Source of the DNA: Acanthococcus lagerstroemiae
Taxonomy: Eukaryota > Arthropoda > Insecta > Hemiptera > Eriococcidae
Length of the DNA: 64,000 bases
Assembly (NCBI GenBank): GCA_031841125.1
Contig: CM063113.1
Span: forward strand, 33,377,312 to 33,441,311
Direction: 5' to 3'
The notes beneath the pieces are model-generated. The model was not told where the DNA came from. It ran no database searches and was given only the letters and a program-made list of their open reading frames with translations. The translations under genes were made by a program, and so were the position numbers. Positions 1 to 9,971 of the stretch are shown here, piece by piece. Position 1 is the stretch's first letter; every line of letters begins with the position of its first letter.

Positions 1-239
1 TCGCCATTTTCAGAATAGAATAATTAAAAGATGTTTTGCATCAGCTTGCACGAAAATTTGAGTAGCCCGAAATTCCTTCTGTGGACTCGGGCAATACTCA
101 CAACTTCTTACCCGAACTCAACAAATTTTCGACATTTGTAGCTGAAAAAAGAGCTTTGTTGTCTTCATGAAGCTTGTGAAATTGATTGAATCTTATCTTT
201 TTCACGGAGTCGAAAGGGCACATTTTCGAGGTAAAATTT

Positions 240-1125
240 CTTAATCATGTATATAATTATGCCTGGGGTTCCGCAGGGATCCCATCTGGGACCATTACTT
301 TTCGACTTATATTTATCAATGATTTACCAGCAAAACTGAAACACTCTCAAGCTCTCATGTATGCTGATGATTTGAAATTATTTAGGAAAATAACTATAGT
401 GTGCGTGATGGAAGGAAGCTTCAGGAGGACCTAAAGACTTTATTTCTCTGATGCATGGAAAATAACCTTTCCTTAAACCTACAAAAATGTTATCGAATAA
501 CTAATACATTAAAGCAATCACGAATAGTAACCGTTTATAAAATTGGGGATTTCCCCTTGGAGATTAAAAAGAAGTGACGGACTTGGGTGTGATATAACTG
601 ATTCAAAATTAACCTTCAACTCATACTGTGAACTAATGATACAAAATTCAAGATCTATGCTGGGATTTATTTACAGACAGTCTAAAATTTTTTCTGACCT
701 TTTCCACCCTTTTAATTCTTTCTTTCAGCTATATTAGATCTCGTTTAGAGCATACATCATCAATTTGGCATATTCATTCAAAAAGTTAGAAAATCAAATA
801 GAAAAAGTTCAAGAAAAATTTTCAAGATTCTTATACAAAAAGCAGTTTTAATTTTATCCACATGATGTATCTTGTAAGTTATAAGGAATGATTAGAAGGT
901 TATGACATGCAATCATTAGGTTCAAAGCGCAAAATTTCGGTGTCACTATTCTTACATGAAATTTTGACTACAGATCTATCTGATTCGTCTCTGCTGGAAA
1001 AATATAAATAATAGTACCTAGGATTCCCCGGCGATCTACAAATGTTTTTAGCATACCTAAATATAGAACCGAAAGCTATAAAAATTCTCCCATCATCGAA
1101 GGCATCACATTAGCCAATGAATATA
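240..1125 (+). pseudogene. Jockey-superfamily non-LTR retrotransposon, RT remnant
   Basis: This is the C-terminal half of an ORF2 reverse transcriptase. About 260-310 reads as the RT palm motif GVPQGSHLGPLLF. A frameshift near 315 moves the frame to INDLPAKL and then to the catalytic YADD box at about 359-370. Downstream, in shifting frames, are the thumb-region blocks typical of this group: LTFNSYCE and SMLGFIYRQSKIFSDL (610-700), YIRSRLEHTSSIW (730-768), IEKVQEKFSRFL (795-835), and the conserved tail up to about 1125 (NSPIIEGIT). The upstream endonuclease and gag are absent, so the copy is 5' truncated. Stops and frameshifts make it non-functional. The Jockey/CR1-like assignment rests on motif style; the exact clade was not tested. 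Confidence 0.8.
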
Positions 1126-1271
1126 TAAAAATATATCCTCCTATCGACTTTTTTGATCCGGGGGGTGAAAAAGTTTTACTCAGAGTTGTAGAAAGTTGGA
1201 TCTGAGGAGGATATTAAACGAATGAGTAAGTGAGACTGAATAAGATTGAAAAATAATGTATGATTGAGTGT

Positions 1272-1274
<3 letters not shown>

Positions 1275-1319
<45 letters not shown>
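1275..1319. repeat. (CT)n microsatellite followed by a short CA run
   Basis: An uninterrupted CT run of about 22 units is followed by CACACACA and a further CTCTCT. The apparent reading frames across it, poly Arg-Glu on one strand and poly Ser-Leu on the other, are artefacts of the dinucleotide repeat. Confidence 0.98.
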
Positions 1320-1326
<7 letters not shown>

Positions 1327-1329
1327 CTC

Positions 1330-2780
1330 TCTGTAATATTTATTTTGCCTTTATTTAAATCGTTTGTTATTTTCTTTTTGTGTCTAGACCCCTCCCTTAA
1401 TATGGGCTTGTCGTGTTGGAAGAGGTCTATAAAATACAAAAATACAAAATATACAGAATGAAGTACGGGTAAATGAATCCATTGACCCTGTTTCTACCAA
1501 AATGGTGCTAATTTGTGTTTAAGCTGAATTTTTTACATTTCAATTCGCTACAAAGCTCAGCTGGTGGTGAGTTAGGGCTTAGCAGATTTACAATTTCGAA
1601 AATGAATTCAGAGATTTGAAAAATACCAATGTGTTCATTCTGTTAATCGTGTTCAACTTGGGGTTCCAGCCCTCTGGGGCACTCGAAATCGACTCTCGAT
1701 ACACAACTCGGAGAAAATTGATAGATAGCTCGCATATTATTTGTGATTTTCACACTATCGTGCGAAGAAAGTCTCGACGACGCCATTACACTCTGCTAAC
1801 CAAGCTGTATATTGAATCCCGGACTGTTCTACGACGGTCATTTTGTTTCACCGCACACGACTCCAGATTTTCTCGAACGCCATAATTACGGCGATTAATT
1901 CGGCAATAATTGATATTAAGCCGTGCGACCTACGACATTCTTGTGGATACACGTTAATAGCCGAAATTATCTCTAACGAGTTGAAGTAAAAGTTTTCTCG
2001 GGCCTACCTTCGCTCTTTTTTCCTATACAGACACGAGTATAGATATACATGAACTATACTTCGTTGGTAAGGTCTATAGGTTGTTTAGAACTTAAACGAC
2101 AATGGAAAATGTTTTCCAGGCTTCGGCGTCTCTCACATTAACTGAACCCAATTAAAGTGCTCTTTCAGCCCGCAGTCTAAATTTCACCTAAACGTGAAAG
2201 GTCGGTTACTCGTTCGCTACTTTATACTTTCGATGCTCGTATAATGTGGAGATGAGTGGGTGAAATCGATATACCAATGCTACACTCACCGGACACCGCA
2301 TACGAAGCTGCTTTACGACCGCCGAGTCGAAGGACATTAAGCGGTAAACTTGAATGTTGTTAACCTGTGGCCATTACCAGAAAAACAAAAACTCGGAGCG
2401 TAGCGAGCTTAGATTAAACATTCTATCGTCAAACGCGATCTGAAAATCATTATAGTAACATTGAACGTCCTTACGGTAATGTTCTCCGGGCTTAGAGGAA
2501 CTGAGGTACTTGTCAGACCCGGCCAATTCAGCTTGAACCGCCATCTGTGAAAGAAGATTTCTGATTTCAGTTTTGATTGGCACCTTTGCCCATATTGGTT
2601 TCTCTTTTCGAAACTACTTAGATGTAGGTAAGTGCTTGGCAGTAGCCAGTGGGACCACGGACGTTTTTTCGTCAGACTGTAGAAATGCTTGTATATAAGA
2701 GTTGCAAAAGTGGGCGGCGTTCGTAAGTCGAGTTTCTATGGAAATTACGTGCGAAAACAACAGTCCGCGATGGCGTTCCG
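1330..2780. other. Spacer without a recognisable gene
   Basis: This is AT-rich DNA with short frames only and no recognisable protein motif or RNA gene. Parts of 1640-2560 have higher GC and more CpG than the rest. They could be regulatory DNA or untranslated sequence of the gene at 2829, but nothing specific shows this. Confidence 0.5.
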
Positions 2781-2828
2781 TATCACAGGTAACATAGCCG
2801 ACCCCGAAGACGCAGCCCAACACCTGCC

Positions 2829-3641
2829 ATGGAGAATGTCTGCACGCAGAACACGATCAACGACACCGGCCTCGATGAGTCGGTGATCACTCTGGCACCG
2901 GGATGCGAGTCGCTCGACGTCTCGCCACTGAGACTCCCGGTCCAGCAACACGGTAACCTCTCCGACGTATACGGCATCGGCTGTTCACTCGCCAATACTG
3001 TCGTGTTCGGTGGCCATCGTGAAGCGGTCAGCGATCTGGAACTAGCCGTCCGTCAGGAGCGTCGTCGAAGAGCCGATCTCAACGAGCTCCTTCTGTCGGA
3101 CTCTCCCACCAAACCGGTTCATCGAACGCGCACCAAAGCGAAAACGAAAAGCCAGTCGAATATCTCCGGCCTGCAGACCGAACGGGACGATGGTTACGAA
3201 AACCAAACGGCAGAAACGAAACACAAATGCGACGGCATTGACTCGGATGCGGTGAAACGCGAGCTCAAGCGCAGCATTTACAGCAAATTGTATGAGGAGT
3301 CGGTGGAGCTCCGTCAGGTGCAGAGGAAGACGCCGAAACCGGCGCCTCTGCGATTCAAGTCCAGAGACAACAGGACCTCGCAACTGCGATACCGGTTCTT
3401 GCATAATGAGAAGATTGTGCCATTAGTGACGGAAGAGCATCTGAAGAAGTACAGAAGACCACCATTTAAGGCCGTTGGCGTGGCTAGTTTCTGTTACGAA
3501 CAGCATCCCATAGTTGAAAAGCACAAAAGCGGGGCGGAGAAGACAGAGAAGAAAGGGAGAACAGGTGAAAAACATTCTGCAGTTGAGAAGCACAAGAGCT
3601 TGATGAGGAAAATGAAAAGGAGAGACAGAGTCGCCGCCTGA
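2829..3641 (+). CDS. Uncharacterised basic protein, single exon, 270 aa
   Basis: This is the only frame in the window that looks like an intact host gene. It has strong G/C preference at third codon positions, unlike the AT-rich surroundings. The ATG at 2829 lies in a good context (CTGCCATGG), with an in-frame stop just upstream at 2790-2792, so this start is likely. The protein has a Ser/Leu-rich N-terminus, then a charged stretch (ELAVRQERRRRADLNELLL, about residues 71-89), then a polar basic middle. A more conserved-looking block, SKLYEESVELRQVQR to KKYRRPPFKAVG, covers about 150-217. The last 45 residues are Lys-rich and contain two similar EKHKS motifs (VEKHKSGAEK, VEKHKSLMRK). Basic clusters suggest nuclear or nucleic-acid association, which is inference. 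No signal peptide or membrane segment is seen. I do not recognise the family. Further exons cannot be excluded. Confidence 0.7.
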   Translation: MENVCTQNTINDTGLDESVITLAPGCESLDVSPLRLPVQQHGNLSDVYGIGCSLANTVVFGGHREAVSDLELAVRQERRRRADLNELLLSDSPTKPVHRTRTKAKTKSQSNISGLQTERDDGYENQTAETKHKCDGIDSDAVKRELKRSIYSKLYEESVELRQVQRKTPKPAPLRFKSRDNRTSQLRYRFLHNEKIVPLVTEEHLKKYRRPPFKAVGVASFCYEQHPIVEKHKSGAEKTEKKGRTGEKHSAVEKHKSLMRKMKRRDRVAA

Positions 3642-4062
3642 ATCTCATCCACCTCTTGAACTTACGAAAGATTCAACAGGCTAACATGACCGAAAATTAC
3701 AATAATTATATTATTATTGTACCACCTCGGAAAGTAAATCATTATAGGGTTCGGAGGAGGAAAAGAATGCCCTAAAAGCGACTGCTGTCACCTCAGAAGT
3801 GTGAAATCGTTGACGTAACATTCGTGAATTTTTTCTTGTTTTCCTCGAAGACAGCGAGAATTTAATCGCTAAGAAAAAACCATACCCGGAGATAACACGA
3901 AATCTGTACCATAATTTGCTACCAAAGAGTAAAATATTCTGTGTCTTATATTTTCTCCTTAATGGGGTGATGATTAAAAACTCGAAACTACATGTTTTTA
4001 TGACTCGTTCGGATAATTTAATTTCTCAGAAGATATTGATTTTTAAAATCCTAGTGTCTTTG

Positions 4063-4068
4063 AATAAA
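4063..4068 (+). promoter_or_regulatory. Possible poly(A) signal AATAAA
   Basis: AATAAA lies about 420 bases after the stop codon of the 2829-3641 gene and would give a plausible 3' UTR. The hexamer is common in AT-rich DNA, so the assignment rests on position only. Confidence 0.25.
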
Positions 4069-4089
4069 TCATCAAGATTTCGAGGAAGC

Positions 4090-5345
4090 TTCAACCCCTA
4101 ATAATTCACGGTGTAACCCCCTTACTAACACTTACGGTGCTTATGTCAGTTGCATTGCTTCATCTGACTTGCAGGCCAGCTAGCTGTCTGAGAGTTACCG
4201 GTTGTACATGAGATTTATCCGTATTTCCCACGGATTCTGAGCTGATCTCCTGATTTACGAACGGATAAATCATAAAATGTTTAAGACGTACGGAAATCTA
4301 ACAAAATTTTCCGAACACTACAAGATAATATAAAATTATAAAAATATGAGGAAATTAAAACATCTTTAGGTCTAATTCTAAAAGGATACTTGAACCACAT
4401 TGCGAATGTCTTGAGAATAGGGAGTAAAACATTAGTGTTTTTTTGGTGTTTTCCTCGGAACATTAACAAGTTGATAGTCCCACTCTCCAGTTTTACGACA
4501 ACTTCAGAAGACGAACAGTTGAAGAGAACTGCGAGCTTTGTTATTTGGTTCGCCTTTCACTTGAATGTGAGCAAGATGCGTAGAAATGGAAAAGACGCAG
4601 TACATAATGCCGTGACAATGCCAGTTCAGTGAATGGGAGAAAGAAGAGTACAAAAAGAAGACCGTGTTGTTTTGCTTTCATATCTTGATTTGTAATTTTC
4701 CATTTCTTTAAGTTGATCGTAGATACCTACACTCCTACTGTTTGCTAAATAATACGGGTATAAAGACACGTGTGCTGATGAAACAAAAAATCAGAGGGTC
4801 ATAGGGGAAGGTTTCGTATTCCCCTCTTAATTAAGGTACAGAATAATTTCTATCTCCACACCACTGGACTCATACGAACATATTTTGAAAATACCAGTCA
4901 CGGAGCACATTAGTTCAGTCATCAATCTTTACCTCTGCGTACAAGCAAACGATTTTGTGAAAATAGATGTAGGTATGGCCACTGCCCTTAAGGTCCAATA
5001 GTGATTATAGTTAGGAGATGGAAAATTTTTATTTGTACACAAATTGTGCAGATCATGAAAGCCAACAAACACGTAAAATGAGTTTTTTTCAATCTGGTAA
5101 CACTGGTCTTGCTGGTTTGCCGTTTAGTTGTCTGACTGACTCTGATAATTGCTTCCATTACTGGCCTCTGACCAGGCTGTAAACATTCTTGAGGTATTGG
5201 TGGTGGTGATGGAGCAGATAGGGTTCTTGAGATATTTCTTCTTCAGAATTGGTGGCGAGGGGAAATACTGGGTAGATTTTTAGTATACAGGAAAAGTAAA
5301 TGGCCGTATGAAAATTTTCTGATTTACAACACAATGAACCACTCA
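4090..5345. other. Spacer, nothing recognised
   Basis: AT-rich sequence with short chance frames. I see no repeat structure, RNA gene or transposon motif. Confidence 0.5.
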
Positions 5346-5349
5346 CGTG

Positions 5350-5792
5350 GTGGAGCGTATGGCGATGCCTGCATGCCAAAGTGACTCCTCAGACACTACA
5401 CCTCTGGCCCCAGAAATTACGCCTTCGAGTATCGCATCAGTGACTAGAGGGACGCATTGAGGTTGGTCCGAGCCCCCCTTTCGCCTCTCCGCTTCGGATT
5501 CGCGCTGTCTTGCCAGGGCCACAGTGGGACACCCTACTGGAATTCGGATGCACCACAAACGGACGCTCTACTTTCCTTCACCCCTCACCTCTTCGTCTTA
5601 GTACGTGTGGTGTTGCAAGAAGGTGGCGGCGGCGGGGCGAGCCTTGCCGGGGGGTCCGCAGCAGCTGCAGCTGCTTTAGGATGGTACAGAGTCGTCGTGT
5701 TCGGTGTGGGCCGAGCTTTGTCCGTCGGCCCTCTGCCTCGACCACTCTGCATCTTCTTCTTCATGATGGTCAAGACAGCATGATAAACCATG
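5350..5792 (-). pseudogene. R1-clade non-LTR element, 3' end (copy A)
   Basis: On the minus strand this begins inside the last codons of an ORF2 (AVLTIMKKKMQSGRG at about 5790-5735), runs through an Ala/Pro-rich tail to a stop at about 5585, and continues into a 3' UTR to about 5350. It aligns with copy B at 7443-8245. Both share the IMK(K/R)KMQ motif, a C-terminal stretch ending in Thr/Lys/Arg-rich residues, and a GC-rich 3' UTR, including the terminal GGCATGC(R)TGCATCGCCAT region. GC content is far above the flanks, as expected for a transposed segment. The copy is severely 5' truncated. The clade is taken from copy B, which keeps more protein. Confidence 0.65.
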
Positions 5793-5909
5793 GATTCTTA
5801 CTGTATTTAGTCTTAACTACCCGTAGGATAATTTCCACTCTAGTACTGATTGGAGTACGTTTGGACTTTTCTCTCAAGGATTAGCCTATTTGTGGTTGGC
5901 GTTCCAAAA

Positions 5910-7425
5910 ATAATACTATCAAGTTTACTATAGCAGATCATGAATTTCAATAAAAGTACGAGCTGATAAAAATGTGGATTTCTAGTCGATTTGAGAGAAA
6001 TGTATATGTTTCTGTTTGAAACCTAATGAGATTACGAATTTTTTATCAGTGTAGATAATGATTGACATTTTTATCAGGCTTGATAGAAATTTTATTTATC
6101 TGATAACGATAGGAATTTTCGTCAGACTTGATAGAAGTGTCTATTTCCTTGAAAAAGGATGAAAAATATGAGATTCTATATAAAACCGAATAAAAATTTA
6201 CGTTTGTAACGCACTTAATAGACATTCGAATGTATGTTGGAAATCTGTGACGTATGGATTTTTATCAGAATTTTTAAGAAGGGGTGCGCTCCTGTTAGCT
6301 CACACATCCTGGATAATATTCCCTATTTAACACTGGGCACCGCTCATAGGAGCAGAATGGTGAACAGAAGAATTGAAGAGAGGATGATGACAATTCGTTC
6401 GCAAGAGTATTTACGGCGAAACGAGTATGCAATTTTATTAACATTAGTGAATGTGTAAAAAACATTATTATCTTTCACCAGGGAAGACACTGAATTTTGA
6501 TTTGACTTGATTGAAAACGACATTAGTATCAGACTAAATGGAAATCTGAATTACTGAAGAAGATCATATGAATTTCAATCAGACTTGATGAAAATGTAAA
6601 TGTCTGTCACATTGTACAGAAATTGACGTTTGTATGGGACTTTATAGAAAATTTACTTTCGGGAACTTGACCTGATTGAAGCATAAATTTCCGTTCGACT
6701 TGATTTTAGGAATGCGCGTTTCTATTAAATATCAGACGTAACGAAAATGTAAAATTTCATCAGAATAAACGGAAGTAAACTTTGTTATCACACTCGATAG
6801 CAAGTTTGATTTCTGGTAAAAATACGAATTTCTACCAAACTTAATAGGATTGATCATTTCTATCACACTGGATGGAATTGTGAATTTCCATCAGATTGTA
6901 TCAAAATTGACATTTATGTCAGCCTTCTTAGAAATTGAATATTTGACAAAGATATAAATTCCCATCGGGTTTCATAGAGATATACATTTTTTCTCAATTT
7001 GATGAAAGTTGAAATGTTTATCAGATTGAATGGAAAATGTTAATTTTGTCAGACTGAATAGAAATTTGATTTTCCGTCAGAAACCTAATGGAAAGATGAA
7101 TTTTCCCGCAAACTTGAAGAAAATGAGCATTTCTATCAGAGTCATAATGAAAATTTGGTTCTCTATCCCAGACCCACTTAAAATGTCAATTTCCATTAGA
7201 TACTTTGTTATTAATGTAAATCTTCATAAGAATTATGAATATCAATTGGCGATGAAATAACAATATTAATTTTCGTCTGGATTTTTCGAGAAAATTTTAT
7301 AAAAATTTGAAATTCTACTAGAATTTGGTTGAAATTTGACGTTTTATTAAATAGTAATAGAAGTGTGAATTTATATCAGACGTAACAGAAATTTGAATTT
7401 CTATCAAAGATCGCTGTTGAAATTT
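5910..7425. repeat. Degenerate tandem array, unit about 28-31 bp
   Basis: Roughly 45-50 diverged units of about 30 bp follow one another, with approximate consensus CAGACTTGATAGAAATTTG plus AATTTCTAT. The register is easiest to follow between 7040 and 7200, where five to six units start with CAGA or a variant. The unit is itself nearly palindromic (ATAGAAATTTGAATTTCTAT). An unrelated insertion-like stretch interrupts the array at about 6280-6485. The array resumes after the R1 copy at 7443-8245. Units differ at many positions, so this is an old minisatellite with no sign of recent homogenisation. Confidence 0.75.
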
Positions 7426-7442
7426 TTAATACTTATAGTGTT

Positions 7443-8245
7443 GTGGGACTCATGGCGATGCACGCATGCCAATATGGCCCCTATGACACTGCACCCTCGG
7501 CCCCGGAAACTATCCTTTCGAGAATCGCATCAGTAGCCCGAGGGATGCCTTGGAGCAGGCCCGAGCCTCCATTTCGCCGTGCCGCTTCCGGTGCGCCCGT
7601 CCTACAAGGGCCACCACGGGGTTCCCTACTGACTGAGCATTAGCCTGGAATTCAGGTCCTCCACACCCGGACGCGCTCCCTCTTCACTAACCCCTTACCT
7701 CCTCGTTTTGGTCCGTGTGGCGACGCAGGCACAGGTGGTGACGACGGGGAGCTTGGTTCGTTGCTGACCTTCTGCCTTGACCATTCCGTCTGCATCTTCC
7801 TTTTCATGATGGCCGAGACAAAAACCGACACCCGGTTCCAGCTGCTCCGACTGTTCATCATCTCCGGAACTAGGGTGTCTGGCACAAGACGGCTAATCAC
7901 ACCGTTGTCTTCGTCGCTTCTGTCACCAAAATCGATCGCTGTTGTTGCCGTCCCGCACCTCTCCTGCTCTCAGCCTTCACACTCGAACAGTGTGTGCCAA
8001 GGTGTGTCCTCCGCCCCTCGATCACAGTGCGTGCACACGGTACTCGGCGCTATCGCCATCCGGTGTTGGTACGTGCCGAAGCACTCGTGGTCGCTCAGGA
8101 CTTGTGTCAGGTGGAAGTTAAGCTCTCCGTGCGATCGTCCTGCCCATCCATCGAGGTCGCGTATCAGCGCTCGGGTCCACTCGCCCTTGGTCGAATGGAC
8201 GAGCGCGTCCTTCCACTTTCGAAGCGTGTCCTGCGAGAAACGGTC
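7443..8245 (-). pseudogene. R1-clade non-LTR element, 3' end (copy B)
   Basis: The minus strand codes for the C-terminal end of an R1-type ORF2. Read from 8245 downward: a KWKDALVHSTKGEWTRALI block, LDGWAGRSHGELNFHLTQ, LSDHECFGTYQHR, then a zinc-knuckle-like CTHCDRGAEDTPWHTLFEC (CX2C...HX4C). These are hallmark blocks of the R1/TRAS-type C-terminus. A stop follows, and in another frame the coding signal continues to VSAIMKRKMQ and a Pro-rich tail ending near 7652. The 3' UTR extends to about 7443. RT and endonuclease are missing (5' truncation). The copy sits inside the AT-rich 30-bp array, which continues on both sides, so it was inserted into the array. Confidence 0.8.
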
Positions 8246-8350
8246 AATTTTGTTACAGACTTGCTAGAAATGTGAATATCTAAGGAAACGGAAGAGAAAT
8301 GCGGATTTTCGTTAAAAACCTGATGAGAACGCAAATTTTCAACTCATAAT
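8246..8350. repeat. Continuation of the 30-bp degenerate array
   Basis: Three to four units of the same type (GTTACAGACTTGCTAGAAATG and similar) follow the R1 insertion, so the array on both sides was one tract before insertion. Confidence 0.6.
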
Positions 8351-8818
8351 TGATTAAAAAAAGAAAAGATCTACTTTAGAGACTTTCATCGGCGACTTAG
8401 GTCTGCAATTACGCTCCAACTTCTCCACTCTCCTGATCATTGATTTGGTAAGTTTTTCGGAAACTGTACGAATGCATTTGAAATCAGTGAACAAGAACGA
8501 GTAGAAGAAGTGCGTATATTGAATCGTTGATAGTAAAAGTAATTCTTAATGCGAGTGCTAAAACATGTAAACTGTGACTGAACTAAACGGATGTCCTACC
8601 TGCCCTATCGGAGGAGAAAATGAGTTATGAGTGTAATATATAAGAAGAACGTGGTTTTGGAAAGATCACGCACAGGAATTGTAGGTATGCAGAAGACGAA
8701 AGACGTTTCTTAAACACTCGCATCGTGCTACGCAGAAAGTAGCCAAGCAGGACGATTTATTCAGAAATATACGTTCAAGAAAAGAGGGTCGCCGCGATTT
8801 TATTTGTTTATTAATTTT
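8351..8818. other. Spacer, nothing recognised
   Basis: AT-rich sequence with no long frame and no motif that I can name. Confidence 0.5.
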
Positions 8819-8819
8819 T

Positions 8820-9030
8820 TATTTTACAACCTTGGGTAGGTTCGACACCTGCAGCTACCCCGCCAATTCTTGCGCACTGGTCTCTGTCAGCACTCTCCAT
8901 CTTTTGCGGTCTCTCGCGCATTTTGGCCAATTTCCCTTCCATTACTTGAACTTGTCCCTCCAGCGTTGTGCCGGTCTTCCTCTTTTTCGTTTGTGGTCGT
9001 ACGGCATCCAGAAGATCGTGATGTTTCGCT
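8820..9030 (-). pseudogene. RTE-type retrotransposon, extreme C-terminus of ORF2
   Basis: The minus strand reads KRKRGRPAQRWRDKFK, then after a stop WKGNWPKCARDRKRWR and TETSAQELAG. The pattern RGRP..RW.D....W...A.DR..W is the usual tail of RTE-type endonuclease/reverse transcriptase polyproteins. Only the last 60 or so codons remain. Six further RTE-type 3' ends occur in this window. Confidence 0.65.
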
Positions 9031-9938
9031 ATTTCCAGTCGTAAATTGTATCATGTATTGCCAAATGTTCAAACAAAAGTAGCAAAGTGCAAAACCGTGC
9101 AATAATACTACCCTAACCTCCAGCATGCGCGCGCGTTTGTGTGTGTGCGTGTGTATGTGTGTAGCTGACTGTCTGACTGCTGTTCACTATGTAGACTGGT
9201 TAGCTTGTGTCCACGATGTTGTCTTGCTGGCTTGCTGACAGTTCCTCGATCAGATTAAGTGTCTGGAAAAGTATATCTGTCTGGCAACATCTTAGGGTAA
9301 CCGATCTAATTTTGAAATATTTTGGATACTAGTAGGGGGGAGAGTCACCAGACTGGGTTGCTTTTTAACCCGAGAAGTGGAGCCCAGATTTTCATGTAAG
9401 TTCGTGTTCGCTGAGAGAACAGAGACGAGAGAAATCAGTATCGGTGTGCCACAATGTGACGGATTGCCTATCTGTGGATCCGAAATCCAGCAATCTTCTT
9501 GATTGAAAAGAGAAGGACACGAAATTGACTTCCTGCTTTGACTCTGCCATCCATCGCTTCAGCACCAGCATCGCAGTCTACGACGGCGTTGAATTCATTC
9601 AAAGCTCAAACGGCGCTGGTTTTTACCGATCATCCAACCGATACGCGAGAATGGTTTGCATTTCAATTTTCGACTGTCGGTGATTCGGTGCGCTTCGTGG
9701 TATCGCTCCAACCGGGGATCGAGCTTTCATCGGGCCAGGGGTCCGGACCCACGTAATTATCGAGTCGCTGCGAATGATTCGGCATAGTCGATTCACGCGT
9801 GGCTGGTCAAAGGCGCAAAGTCGAAGCGGCTATCTGCCTCTCGATTTTACGCCTTTGGATCAAGTGCGGCCGCCACTGCAACTGCTGTCGTTGCTTCGGC
9901 TGCTGGCCTCCTCACTCGCACCCCAAAGCCTCTCGCGC

Positions 9939-9971
<33 letters not shown>

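Noticed and set aside
1176..1461. Open frames on both strands with poly Arg-Glu or poly Ser-Leu
   Set aside because: They are produced by the (CT)n microsatellite at 1275-1319 and have no coding signal outside it.
5910..7425. Possible CRISPR-like array (about 30-bp repeats)
   Set aside because: Units are contiguous without spacers, highly diverged, and the context is eukaryotic, so this is a minisatellite.
9538..9756. 72-codon frame in a CpG-richer patch
   Set aside because: No motif, no clear splice context and competing frames. It is kept only as a possible conserved region.
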